From: Escallonia rubra
Lineage: Eukaryota; Streptophyta; Magnoliopsida; Escalloniales; Escalloniaceae
Length of the DNA stretch: 64,000 nt
Reading direction: 5' to 3'
Assembly: GCA_033065855.1 (NCBI GenBank)
Contig: JAVXUO010002571.1
Span: 248,001-312,000 of the forward strand
This document shows, one piece after another, positions 36,080 through 48,587 of the stretch. The stretch's first letter is position 1, and each line of letters starts with the position of its first letter. The notes beneath the pieces were generated by a model. The model made no database searches, was not told the origin of the DNA, and worked only from the letters and a program-made list of their open reading frames with translations. The translations under genes and the position numbers were made by a program.

Positions 36080-37804
36080 CTGATTTAGACCGGGTCTACC
36101 CCTTCTCTTCTTTAACAGAGAAGCAGCGGCTGGCACGTCGGCGGCGCCACAATGGGGGACACTGCGACGCGCGGGGAGGTCGCGGTGGAGTCGTCGCATG
36201 GTCGCAGATCAGGAGCACAGGTGGCCAAGGTGGCGCAAATCTGCACGGAGTTCCTTGCTGCGGCGGTTCCTCTTCCATGGAGCGACGGACATAATGGAGT
36301 TGAGGCCGCTATGGTGCAGCGCCGGTGGGTGCGATGGTGCAAGCCCAAACAGCGATGGCAAGGTTTTTGAATATCTTCGCGGAGGATACGGCCGGCGACA
36401 TCACTGACTTGGGCGGCGTGACATCGGGGCGATGTCGGGGAGCTAGTGGCCAAGCGGCGTTGTCGCCCTTTGCTCGCGATGGACGACGCGACGTCGAGGA
36501 TGGTCGCGGTTTGATGCCGGCAACTGGTGCGCGAAAATTTCATCGTGGTGCCATCAATGATGGTAAACGGCGGCGCCGCCAATCTACTTGTTCTTTCCAT
36601 TTTTTTTTGAGATGTTGTTTGCTCCGGCAACTTGACAGTGGTGGCCGGTGGCTTATGGTGCCCACCGCGGTTTTCCATCAGTGTTGCGTTACCGGTGACT
36701 CCGGTGGCATGTGCATGGCCGGAGTTGGAGCTGGGGACCACGGTGCAGTGGCGACAGCGCTGCTTGTCGCGGCGGTGACGGAACTGACTGGTGCCACTGT
36801 AGGTCGTGAGTCGCGGTGAGGACGGCGGCTTCGCGATGGTTGGTAGCTGCGGACGGAGCTGCTTGTTGGTCGCAACGATGTTGACTCGAATCGCGACGGG
36901 GCGGCGAATAGTTGAGGATGGCGGTGGTGCCGTTGCCATTTGTTCATGGTGGATGGCGCGACGTCGGGGAAGGTCGCGGTGGACGGTAGGACGTCGCTGA
37001 ATTTTTTTGTGTCGCTGCTCCAGCAGCTTTGTGATGGTTGTACGGTTATGGTGGTTCTACCTGGTTGCCGTCGGATTCCGGAGGCAGCGCTGTTGATAGC
37101 TGTTTGAGTCCAACGGCAACAGCCTGAGATAATTGATCTTGAAAATTTTGAACTCTGAATTGTTTCTCTAATACGGCAGCACGGCTGATCGTTGCTTCCG
37201 CTTGACGGTAGAAACTTTTGATAAATATAATCTGAAAATTCTGAACTCTCAAAATTTTTCTCTTATGACGACAATTTACTTGGAGACCCGCAACGGCTGC
37301 ACTTGTGTTGGCGGTTCAGACACGTTGCCGTCGTCGCTTGCAAAACGAGTGTTTGAATTTTCTTGAGGTCGATTGGCTAGGCTGGCGGGTCCCACAGATG
37401 GCGCCAATCTGTTGCTGCTAAAATTATGCTCCGCGTACTTTGTGAAACTCGAGCCCGAACCGATGACCTGCAAGACAGAAAACGAGTGATCGCCGGGTGG
37501 GGTTCCCGGCGGAGAACTCTCCGATGCTTAAGTCAAAGCGCAGTTACAGAATAATAACTCTGAAAAAACATGAATTGTGTAATTGTCCTCATACCTGGGG
37601 TGTAGACCCCTTTATATAGCTGTAGGAGGAGAGTCTTAGTAGGACTGGGCCGTGGGCCAGATGTGTTAGGATCGCGTTAGGATTCTCGAGGATCGTGTCA
37701 CAATCTCTAAAGATTCTTTTAGAATTCTGATCATAAATCTCTCAGTTTGACTGGGATCCGCCGGGTGTCCCCCAATTTTTAAGAGTTATATTTGAGTTAT
37801 ATCA
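36080..37804 (-). mobile_element. LTR retrotransposon remains of family L1, reverse orientation
   Basis: The 5' LTR on - is 37804-37410 (395 bp in + coordinates 37410-37804). It is followed leftward by the primer-site-like TTGGCGCCATCTGTGGGACC and an interior that matches the start of the 29.2 kb copy (GGACCCGCCAGCCTAGCCAA). The interior is GC-rich and gives a long minus-strand open frame of low complexity, with no gag or pol recognised. No left LTR is seen, so it is truncated. The left limit (about 36080) is approximate. Confidence 0.7.
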
Positions 37805-38719
37805 CTACCTACTCCCTCGGTAACGGGTACATGCAGTACAAGAATACCTTATATAAGTGCACAATTTAATGTTTTTAATAGTCTCTCCAAGCCCCGTGAC
37901 CAAAAAGTGGTGTGGTTGAGTAAAGAAGGCCAAGATCATGAAGGACTGTTGTGTGGGAACATTGAAAGTAGTCCAGGAATTGAACGCCCACTAAATTATT
38001 ACACAGTAGGGCACTTAATATGGGAAGGACCACGCATGCATGAGTAGGGGTCAAGCATATTAACTCTTGATTTGGGTGGTCCACCATGCATCTGTAAACT
38101 AGTACATGGTTTGGTTTGGATTACATTGTTTATTTGAAGAAATGGAATAAATGATCTTTGGAACTAAAGAATTAATTGGTTTCCTTATATTCCGTAGTAC
38201 GTACTAATGTTCATCATACTTATTCTACGGACAAAAAATTGTCAGGTCTAATAACAAGCATACCCTACGAAGCGTATCTAACTAAATACAATAGATTTCG
38301 TTTTTTTTTATTTTCTATCAAAAAGAACAGAAAAGGGTTGCCAAAAGTGTAACATGAATAGAGCTTTAATCAAGGCTAACTTCATATAAAATATTTATAG
38401 GGCTTTCCGGACGTAAATCATGTGGTTTAGAAAGAAGTCTGGGATGAAAGCCACCCCTTGAGACAAGGAACAAGGAACACTCTTTTCTTTTCTGGTGAAT
38501 AAAAATGTCATATAGGGCAAAGGCCGAGAGACTCAAATCACTGTTGAACAAATTGCTTACCTCCTTTATGAGCCAATGTACAGTTGCGTTGTTTGGACAG
38601 TTTAAGAGTCTGTTTGGAATTAATTATCTAAAATAATTATAAATTAAATCTTAATTAATTTTTAAAATAGCTATTTTTAGAAAGAAAAAAAAATTTAGCT
38701 TGAAGCTATGCATAGTGTT
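37805..38719. other. Spacer, no gene seen
   Basis: AT-rich; no recognisable ORF, repeat or RNA. Confidence 0.4.
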
Positions 38720-38728
38720 TAAATAAAA

Positions 38729-39961
38729 GAGTTAATTACGCGGTTGACCACTGTACTATTAGGCAAATTTTATTTTGACCACTGGACATCGATTTGTGTC
38801 ATAGTAACCACTAAACTTTAAAATTCGTTTCAATAAGGTCACTCCGTCAATTTAAGTCCGTTTATTTAGGGGTATAACCGTCCATTCACTGTTCATCGTC
38901 TTCTTTCTTCTTTTTCTTCTTCTTATTCACTGTTCACCTTCTTTCTTGTTCCGTTTTCCCGGACACCCAGAATCAAATTTCGTTGCTTCCCAACAAGGTA
39001 ATCTCATTTCCTTGCTTCGTTTCTCTTGTCTATACTTTTTTTTTTCCCGTTTTGGGTTTTAAATTGCAGGACTTATTATGCAATTGTTGTTGAACCAATT
39101 GATCATATAAGTCAAACTCTAATTATGAGAAATGTTGTTTGTTATGTATGGCTGTTTTAGGAATCTTGGTGGGTTTCTGGTGAACAGTAAAGATGTTGGG
39201 AGATCTCATAACTGGAGGTCTTATGTAAGCCATCAATTGATCCTCTTTTTTTCTTTTCTTGTAATCTTCCTTTTTGGGTTTAAAACTCTCGAGTTATTTG
39301 TGCATACTTTGATTCTTCAGATTGGTTCTTGGATATGCATATCCTGCATTTGAGGCCACCGTTTCCGGCGAAAAGGCCGTCGCCGAGCACGAGGAGGGGG
39401 AGGAAATCGCCGCCGGAGCAGAGTCCACGGGGCTAAGGTTGCTGGGCCTGCTGCTGCAGTGCGCCGAGTGAGTGGCCCCCCAATTCCCCACCCATGAACA
39501 GCAAACGCGCCAGCGACCGCGTTGCCGGCGACCACGACGACAACCTCTCCAACAAGCGCAGCAACTTCTCCGACGAGGCCACCGTTTCTGGCGAAAAGGC
39601 CGTCGCCGAGCACGAGGAGGGGGAGGAAATCGCCGCCGGAGCAGAGTCCACGGGGCTGAGGTTGCTGGGCCTGCTGCTGCAGTGGACAAAATGAGACGGA
39701 AAGGGAGTGAAGAAGAATAAGAGAGAGAGTGAGAGGGGGGGTGGGAGGAGGGAAAGAAGAGAAAGAAGAGGAAAATTCATAAAGACTAGCGTAAAAAGAC
39801 CAATATACCCTTGAGTAACCTAACTCCGTCAATATTAATTTGACAGAGTGACCTGATTGAAACGAATTTCAAAGTTTAGTGGTTACTATGACACAAATCG
39901 ATGTCCAGTGGTCAAAATGAAATTTGCCTAATAGTACAGTGGTCAATCGCGTAATTAACTC
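38729..39961. mobile_element. Pack-MULE-like element carrying GRAS gene fragments
   Basis: A 1233 bp element with terminal inverted repeats of about 115 bp (tip GAGTTAATTACGCG, nearly identical at both ends). It is flanked by a perfect 9 bp duplication TAAATAAAA (38720-38728, 39962-39970). The left interior looks like a 5' UTR with a splice donor (CAACAAGGTAATCTC near 38993). The right interior holds two overlapping copies of a GRAS gene piece. No transposase. The high similarity of the ends suggests recent activity. Confidence 0.93.
39352..39682 (+). pseudogene. Captured, duplicated N-terminal fragment of a SCARECROW-like (GRAS) gene
   Basis: The segment 39494-39682 reads from an ATG as MNSKRASDRVAG ... 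KRSNFSDEATVSGEKAVAE ... ESTGLRLLGLLLQ. This is the variable N-terminus and the first conserved residues of the GRAS domain in SCL23/SCARECROW-like proteins (LLQCAECVA at this point in the family). A partial copy at 39352-39477 covers the last 108 bases with only two differences (offset 223) and runs further, giving CAE, then TGA where the family has Cys, then VA. Neither copy can encode a GRAS domain. GC content and codon use contrast with the AT-rich element around it. SCL23 itself against another SCARECROW-like member cannot be settled here. Confidence 0.75.
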
Positions 39962-39970
39962 TAAATAAAA

Positions 39971-41608
39971 TAAAAAAAAAATCTGAAAGCAGCCTTGGCA
40001 AAATGACAATCACGATGAATAGGGCTATTTTAGTATTTTACATGATCAAACATATTATGAAAAAAGTGATTGATCTATAAATCTCATTTTCTTATATTAT
40101 GATTTAATCAGTTTTTAACTTTTGAAAGTCAAATTAATCAGTTATGTTGGTTTGTACAACATCTATTAACATGATTTAAACCAGATCAGATCAAACCAAG
40201 TTCGAACATTTTAGCATTAATCCCATACTAACAATAGTGTTTTATGTTCAAATGAAATTAAGCCTCCTTTAACGGAACAATTGTGTTTCACTATTTGAAT
40301 GTAACAATAAAGATATTTCGAAAAACGAAAGCAACTAGCCAGCCCCTTTCTGTCAAAACATGTGCCTGATGAGTCAATGCTTGTCTTGGACTTGTAGTTG
40401 TTGGCACACAGTTTTCTGTAGGGAGGAACACAATCTTCCCACAGATTGCCCCACAAGAGATGTGTCAAAAGTCCTTTTGTGGATGAGCCCAAAAGAGCCG
40501 TTAAAGAATAAGAAGCCGTTGGATGCACTTCATAATTTGTGGTCTCCAGGCGTGGCTTACATGAACTGGTTTACTGGCTTGCTGGCCATAAATATTCACC
40601 CGTGGTCTTCATGGTCGGTGATAGTGACAAAATCACGTGTCACCAACAATTCTACAGAATTACTGTACTAGTTTGATGAAGAATAACGGCTACAACTGAG
40701 AGAGAAAAAAAATTAATCATTTGCAGAATGGGAAAAAGGAAAATGCATAGTGGTTGCAGACTTTGCAGCCAAACTTCTATCAAACAGAGTACCCGTGTTC
40801 TTCGGGATCAATTACTGATATTCTTCTGTTGAAGCGTAATTTGATTTCGTGACTAAAGAGCAACGATTCTTCCTTAGAAGTGCAAGCTTCCACCCCTGAA
40901 ATGTACTACAAAAATAAATAATTAGAGATGGGCTGTTAGGGTGTATGTTTTTGCAACGAGTCCCTTTCTTGTTATTGATAAAAAAAAAAAAAAAAGATGT
41001 TGCAGCTGAGATGATGGCTGAGCTTGTAAGGGAGCTTTACCCCTGCCCTTTAGCTGCTTTATCAAGTACTAATGTACCTAAGATTGAGAAATATATAAGT
41101 TTGATGTCATAATATACAAGGAATAACAGAAAGTGCCATTCATATATAACATCCAATTATGCCATTTTTCCTGGACATTCCTACTACTGACAAGATATGG
41201 AGATAAGTGTAACCTATCATTTTCGCCCATAGCACGTGTTTAGCAGTGGTGCAGGCTTTCTTCTTCTTCTTCTTCTTCTTCGCTATTCCAATCTGCTAAT
41301 TTCCATTCCAGCTTTGTGACGTGCGCTTGTTTCAGAGCAGGACTAGTCCTTGCAAAAGTAGCTAGAACCCTAGACATGCATGTGGCCATGTGGGTAAAAG
41401 ACCAACCGACCAAGATGGTCGTGTGGAACACTCTCTTTGACTACTTGGCTTCCACCTAATGTGGTCTGTGTCAATTCACAAGGTTTCTTTTCGCAGATCA
41501 ACTGAACCCGCAGTTTCTTGTATTTTGAACAATTTTTCCCTGAGACATGGGACTCATCCAGCATTTCCAAAATAGAACAAATGGAAGTGTTACCGGATAC
41601 TTTGTATT
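39971..41608. other. Spacer; (CTT)n and an A run
   Basis: No gene is recognised. A CTT microsatellite lies at about 41259-41281 and a 16-17 base A run at about 40980-40996. Confidence 0.5.
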
Positions 41609-41613
41609 GTATC

Positions 41614-42293
41614 TGTTAGAATTTGTTTTATTTTATTTACAAATTCTTTTAGTAAAGCTTTAAAACCTTAATTTATTTTCTTTATTTATGTTAGTCAAAG
41701 TAACCTATGGTATTAAACTTTGTCATAATGTTATTCATAATGTTTTTGACCGTTGTTATTTATTATGTGTGTAACCCCTAGTCTTCTTCTACTATAAAAG
41801 GAGACCACTCCTACCATGGAATATACACATATCAAAACATATTCTTGATATTTCATATGCTCTCTACATTCTATACTTTTGGTTTTTTGGGCAACTTGAT
41901 CGGGCTAGTTCAACCGTCTTCCTGTGGACGCACACATAGAGAAGGCAACGCTGCGAGCCTTGGGTTTTATCTTGGAGGGTTTATCGTTCGTTGGAACCCG
42001 TGCGTAGGGAGACGATAAAGCCTTTAGGACAGCGATTTTATCGCGACTCTCACAGGCCAGCGCAAATTTATTTTAATTCTCTATATCTTGAAATTGCATG
42101 CTAGTTATAATACTTGACATTTGTTTTGTATATTAACTATATGCTTATAATATGCTTATTTTGCATGTCTAATATATTTTAAGTTAGCCATAAGTTTTTA
42201 TTATTTTCATGGTTATGCAATTATATTTTAGTCATACTTTATGATCAATTATTTTGAAATTGACGAAGCAAATCCAAGCTAATTTTCCTAACA
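41614..42293 (+). repeat. Copia 5' LTR
   Basis: 680 bp, begins TGTTAGAATTTG, ends TTCCTAACA. TATA-like ACTATAAAAGGAG near 41790. Confidence 0.97.
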
Positions 42294-45200
42294 ATCTAAA
42301 GGCTTTATCATAGCTTTGATTTGTATATGTTTGATAATCGAGTTTATAATTTTTATTGTTTAAATTGGTTATGTCTAGAAGTGACAATTTGCAATTTTGG
42401 ACTAAGATTTATTAACTTCGTATACTGTTCATGTGTTTTATATATATATACTGTTCACGTAATGTACTGTTCATATTCTTGAGATTACTGTGCACACATA
42501 CTGTTTCGCGTACTGTTCATACTGTTCACGCACTGTTTCGTTACTGTTCGTACTGTTCATGTTTACTGTTTGCATTAAAAAAAAACTGCTTGACTTTTCA
42601 ATTCACAATTAGTCACTTTTATTTACTTCTTTTACTGCTTATATTTTTTAGTCAATTATTTAGTTAAAGTATTGAGACTTAGCCTTTTGTTCTTATTTTT
42701 TTTTTTCTTTGCTTTAGTTATTCCTATGGCATCTAATGATGAAACCATCACCCTTAAACCCGAAAAATTTAATGGACAAAATTTTAAAAGATGGCAAAGA
42801 CAAATGAAATATTGGCTTACCGTTTTAGGCTTCATCTCGGCAATAGAGGAAAACAATAGTCAACCTCGGGAGTCGAGTTCTTTGTATACTCCCGAACAAA
42901 TTGAGTTTCATTGCCTTAATAGAATCCTAAGTGCCCTTTCGGATCGTCTTTATGATGTATATCATGCTACAAAAAGTGCTAAGGAACTTTGGAATCTCTT
43001 ACAAGGTGAATATGGCATTGATGATGCCGGTATAGAACGCTTTAATGCGTCTACCTTTAACAAGTTTGTTATGGTCGAGGGAAAAGCAATTAGTGACCAA
43101 ATTCATGAGTTCCAAGACCATTTAAGGGCCGTTGAGGAGAATGGCTCTAAGTTTAGCGAGGATTATAAAGTGTCTTGCCTTATAGACAAACTTCCTCCAT
43201 CTTGGTCCGACTTTGCTAAAGGTCTTAGACATAAACAAGGAACCTTGACTTTGACCCAAGCCTTCAATTCCCTAAGGATAGAAGAAAAGCATAGGGAAAG
43301 TATCAAACAAAAGGGAGTAACGTCGAATCAAGCTAATTTGGTGGAAAATAATATAACTCCAAATACACCACACCACCTTAGACCTAGATGGAATAACTTT
43401 AGAAACAATAATAGGCGGAACACCCAAGGCAACAATAATTTCCATCGAAGAAACTCCCGCCATAACAATTTCCTAGCCAATCGTTTTCCTCAAAACAACA
43501 ATAACCAACTCGCAAACCTTCCAAATCATAAGAATGCAAAGGATGCTAAGGGCAAAGGAAAGAAGAGACCATGTTACGTGTGCGGAAGGACAAATCATAT
43601 AGCTCGAGATTGCTTTTACAAAAGAGTTGAGGAGTACAAGCCAAATGGTAGAAACCAAGGAGATCAAGTCAACATGTTGCTAGATGATGAACCTCCTATT
43701 AGGTTTGATTCTAATCCTTGTTTAGTGAACTATAGTTATCAAAGTAATGATTGGTGGTTAGATTCGGGTGCTAATGTACATGTTTGCTTTGATCGTGGAC
43801 TTTTTAAAACTTATCAGAACTCAAGTGGAGGAAGCGTGACACTAGGAAATGATACAGCCGCACAAGTGATAGGAATCGGAAGAGTTGATTTAAAGATGAC
43901 ATCAGGGAAGACGCTAACGCTTAACGAAGTGCGGCATGTTCCGGAAGTTAGAAGAAATTTGATTAGTGGATCATCCTTAGTCCGACAAGGATACAAAGTT
44001 GTGATGGAGTCTAATAAAGTTGTAATAACTAGGAATAACGTATTTGTCGGAAAAGGTTATGTTTGTGATGGATTGTTTAAACTAAGCATTTTGATCAATT
44101 CAAATGAAAGTTCTTCTTTAGTTTTAAATGTTGAATCTAGTGAGAAATGGCATGAAAGATTAGGACATGTAAACTATGGGAAGGTCAAGAGGTTGATGGA
44201 TTTAAGCTTGATTCCAAAAGCAAGTATAGATACTAAAAGTAAGTGTAAGATTTGTGTAGAGGCAAAGCAACCTAGAAAACCTCACAAACCAGTCCATAGA
44301 AATACAAGTCTTTTAGAACTTATACATAGCGATGTATGTGACTCAAACCGAACTCCTACTAGAGCGGGTAATAAATATTTTGTGACCTTTATAGATGACT
44401 TTTCAAAATACTGTTACGTTTTTCTAATCAAGACCAAGGATGAAGTGTTTGGTAAGTTTAAGATATATAAGAATGAAGTTGAAAACCAACTAGAAAAGAA
44501 AATAAAGGTCCTTAGGTCTGATAGAGGTGGAGAGTACACGTGGAATGAAATTAAGAATTTCTGTGAAGATAGTGGGATAATTCATGAATTAACACCCCTT
44601 ATTCACCCCAATCAAATGGTGTAGCCGAGAGGAAAAACCGTACATTGTTAGACATGGTTAATGCAATGTTGTTAAATTCTGGTGCACTTGAGTAATTGTG
44701 GGGGTAAGGCGTCTTGTCATCTTGTTTTATACTAAATAGAGTGATCGTTAAGGATCATGACAAGGCTCCATATGAGCTTTGGAAAAAGAGATCTCCTAGG
44801 CTAGATATCTTAAAAGTGTGGGGGTGTTTAGATAAGGTAGCCATACCCGAACCTAAGAGAAAGAAAATCCGGCCCAAAACTATAGATGCCATTTTTATAG
44901 GATATGCTCAAAATAGTAGCGCAAATAGATTTTTGGTTGTTAATTCTGAAATTAGTGAGATTTCAAACAATACTATCATAGAAGCTAGAGATGCTACATA
45001 TTTTGAGGATATATTTCCTTTTAAGACTAGGCTATCTAACCAACCATCTAGCTCTATAATCCAAGTAAGTGGTAAAGCACCTCATAGTAGCACAAATATA
45101 GAACTTGATCTAGATTCTCCTATTGAACCTAGGAGGAGTAAAAGAGTAAGGATAGAAAAGAACTTTGGAGATGGAATTTTCACATATTTAGTTGAGGGAG

Positions 45201-47313
45201 AACCCAAGACTTACCAAGAAGCTATGTCATCCATAGATTCGCCTTATTGGAAAGAAGCAATCAATGATGAGTATCAGTCAATCATTCAAAATAATACTTG
45301 GGTGTTATCTGATCTACCTCCTGGAAACAAACCCATAGGTTGTAAATGGGTGTTTAAAAGGAAGCTAAAACCTGATGGGAGCATAGAAAAATACAAAGCT
45401 AGGCTAGTAGCTAAGGGGTTCACACAAAAACAAGGGATAGATTACTTTGACACATATTCTCCTGTAGCTAGAATAACCACCATTAGAACCCTGTTGGCGC
45501 TAGCATCTATTCACAACCTAGTGATACATCAAATGGATGTTAAGACTGCTTTCCTAAATGGAGACTTAGATGAAGAAATTTATATGGAGCAACCTGAAGG
45601 TTATAAGGTCAAAGGACAAGAAAATAAAGTGTGCAAGTTAGTGAAATCAATCTATGGTCTTAAGCAAGCCCCTAAGCAATGGCATGAAAAGTTTGATGAA
45701 GTTATCCTAGGTTATGGGTTTAAGATTAATGATCATGATAAATGTCTGTATACTTGAAAGGATAATAGTGAACACGTCATACTTTGCTTATATGTGGATG
45801 ATATACTGATTTTTGGGACTAATCTAGATATTATTAAGAATGTGAAGACCTATTTATCTAGGAATTTTGATATGAAAGATTTGGGAGAAGCTCATATAGT
45901 TTTGGGAATGACGTTAGAAAAAACTCATGAAGGGATCATATTGACTCAATCTAGTGCCATAGAAAATATGTTGAAGAGATTTGGATATTACGATACTAAT
46001 CCTGTACAGACTCCATATGATTCAAGTATAGCTTTAAAGAAAAACTTAGGAGAACCGATATCACAATTGAAGTACTCTCAAATCATAGGATCCCTATTAT
46101 ACTACACTAATAGGACTAGGCCTGATATAACATATGATGTTGGGAGACTTAGTCGATATACCCAAAATCCTAACAAGGAGCATTGGAATGCTTTAAAAAG
46201 AGTATTAAAGTATCTTAAAGGGACTTTAGAATATGCATTGTGCTATAAAGGGTTCCCAAATGTGGTAGAAGGGTATAGTGATGCTAATTGGATAACCGAT
46301 AGTTTAGAGATCAAATCTACGACTGGTTATGTTTTTACATTAGGAGGAGGATCTATATCTTGGGGATCTAAGAAGCAAACAATCATTTCTAGAAGTACTA
46401 TGGAGTCTGAGCTGATCGCTTTAGATACAGCATGTACAGAGGCTGAATGGTTAAGAAATCTTTTGCTAGACATACCTTTAGTGAATAAGCCTTTACCAGC
46501 TTTATCTGTGCATTGTGATTGCAAAGTTGTTATAGATCTTATTAAACAGTCCCACACGAACAAAAAGATGAACAGACACATACAAGTAAGGTACAAATCT
46601 GTCAAGGGACTAGTAAATAAAAATGTGATATCTCTTAATTTTGTGAGATCTGAAAAGAATTTGGCTGATAACTTGACTAAAGGTTTACCCAGGAAGGGTG
46701 TATTTGAATCATCGAGGGGGATGGGGCTTAAGCCCACAGGGAGTCACCAGCGGGGGTAACCCAACCTTTATGATTGGAGATCCCATGAAGAAGGTTCAAT
46801 GGGTAGGAACAACCCGTAAAGCGTGACTCATAATGATAGCACTAATTTTACAGGAGAGCGTCTCCTCCTCATCCCTATGGTGATAGTGCTACTTTGTGTG
46901 ATGTTAAGGAAGGGTTTTACCCTGAATGAGCCCGAGGCGGATATTTTCGCGAGGTACAGTCACACGTACCCTTGGAGGACTCACCTAAATGAGAGTGGTC
47001 GTGAGGCCGCGACTGTGGGAACTGGGCTGATCCCTAAAGACTCTCGTGAGAATCAAGATTAGAGCGCATGGCCTTTAATAGCGCTACCCGCTATGAACCA
47101 AGCCCTATATCAATATTGCGTGTGTGACTAATTGAAGTTTGATCAAGGGACCTAATTCAAGGCGTAGTCCATTATGGCTCCCTCAAATGGAAATTGTCAA
47201 CACTAAGTGTAGGTTCAAGCCCGGAAGGCACCTACACCCATTGCGCAATATAAAGTTGCCCATACTTTATATACTATTTTGATGTTTTAAGGTTTTAAAC
47301 CTTTGTGGGGGAT

Positions 47314-47993
47314 TGTTAGAATTTGTTTTATTTTATTTACAAATTCTTTTAGTAAAGCTTTAAAACCTTAATTTATTTTCTTTATTTATGTTAGTCAAAG
47401 TAACCTATGGTATTAAACTTTGTCATAATGTTATTCATAATGTTTTTGACCGTTGTTATTTATTATGTGTGTAACCCCTAGTCTTCTTCTACTATAAAAG
47501 GAGACCACTCCTACCATGGAATATACACATATCAAAACATATTCTTGATATTTCATATGCTCTCTACATTCTATACTTTTGGTTTTTTGGGCAACTTGAT
47601 CGGGTTAGTTCAACCGTCTTCCTGTGGACGCACACATAGAGAAGGCAACGCTGCGAGCCTTGGGTTTTATCTTGGAGGGTTTATCGTTCGTTGGAACCCG
47701 TGCGTAGGGAGACGATAAAGCCTTTAGGACAGCGATTTTATCGCGACTCTCACAGGCCAGCGCAAATTTATTTTAATTCTCTATATCTTGAAATTGCATG
47801 CTAGTTATAATACTTGACATTTGTTTTGTATATTAACTATATGCTTATAATATGCTTATTTTGCATGTCTAATATATTTTAAGTTAGCCATAAGTTTTTA
47901 TTATTTTCATGGTTATGCAATTATATTTTAGTCATACTTTATGATCAATTATTTTGAAATTGATGAAGCAAATTCAAACTAATTTTCCTAACA
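47314..47993 (+). repeat. Copia 3' LTR
   Basis: 680 bp, exactly 5700 bases from the left copy, with four substitutions and no length change. Preceded by TTTGTGGGGGAT, the likely polypurine tract. Confidence 0.97.
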
Positions 47994-48383
47994 GTATCCA
48001 ATATTTCCTATCAGAAATTAAGGAGTGGTCGAAGCCTATACGGGCGGTAATAGTAGCAGTAGCAGTAACAGTAGCAATACCTAGTGTGCTCCTCGTTTCT
48101 GCTTCCGATTGTTGCTAGTCCTCCAAAAAAATACTTACGTTTAATTAGCTTGGTAGATGTTTGAAAGTCGGCCATCCCATTGAACACTTGTATAAATATC
48201 TTATTATTCCTTACATTTACAATATAAAAGGATGACTGACATTAATTGTTATTCATATCAAGTTGTACGAATTATTTAAACGTATCAAAGATCACCAAAT
48301 TGACATAAGGCTGATGATGCGTAATTGGGAACTATTTTCTTGTCTATGCTATTCTCTCATTATGAAACAGTAGTAGTTTCTTT

Positions 48384-48578
48384 TTGGTCTGCACAAAAAA
48401 AGAAAGAAAATGGGAATATGTTGTTGTTGCCGCTGAAGTCAGGATGGAGCTTGCAAAACAATCAAAATTTGCTACCTACACAGCAATCGAAGAGGCAAAC
48501 AGAAGGGTTAATCGTCAGGGAGGGACTGGACCTGAGACTCTAATGCTTAAGTCGATCAGAGCCTATGACATAACATGA
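48384..48578 (+). CDS. Short ORF, unknown, possible gene remnant
   Basis: 64 codons. The middle part (AEVRMELAKQSKFATYTAIE, then EANRRVNRQGG) has a natural, helix-friendly composition unlike most random frames nearby, but I recognise no family. It is cut off by the Mutator-like element that begins at 48588. It may be a fragment of an exon or chance. Confidence 0.2.
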   Translation: MVCTKKERKWEYVVVAAEVRMELAKQSKFATYTAIEEANRRVNRQGGTGPETLMLKSIRAYDIT

Positions 48579-48587
48579 CTTTTTTTT

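Larger units (their letters stand above)
41614..47993 (+). mobile_element. Ty1/copia LTR retrotransposon, recent, Tork-like
   Basis: A 6380 bp element with two 680 bp LTRs (TGTTAG...TAACA) and a perfect 5 bp target duplication GTATC (41609-41613, 47994-47998). Order on +: a weak tRNA-Met-like primer site just after the left LTR, gag (about 42.73-43.65 kb, zinc knuckle CYVCGRTNHIARDC), protease (DSGA near 43.75 kb), integrase (about 44.1-45.0 kb), reverse transcriptase (YVDD near 45.8 kb), RNase H (to about 46.7 kb), and a G-rich tract before the right LTR. Copia order (integrase before RT) is clear; the Tork lineage is inferred from similarity to Tnt1-like proteins. The coding region is broken in about two or three places. 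The LTRs differ at 4 of 680 sites, suggesting a few hundred thousand years at usual plant rates. Confidence 0.96.

Noticed and set aside
36112-36939. 275-codon minus-strand open frame
   Set aside because: Low-complexity Pro/Thr/Arg/His sequence inside a non-coding LTR element; no gag, pol or host domain. GC-rich composition explains the lack of stops.
39294-39832. Long minus-strand frames over the GRAS cargo
   Set aside because: They are shadows of the plus-strand GRAS fragment; the plus reading gives the family motif.
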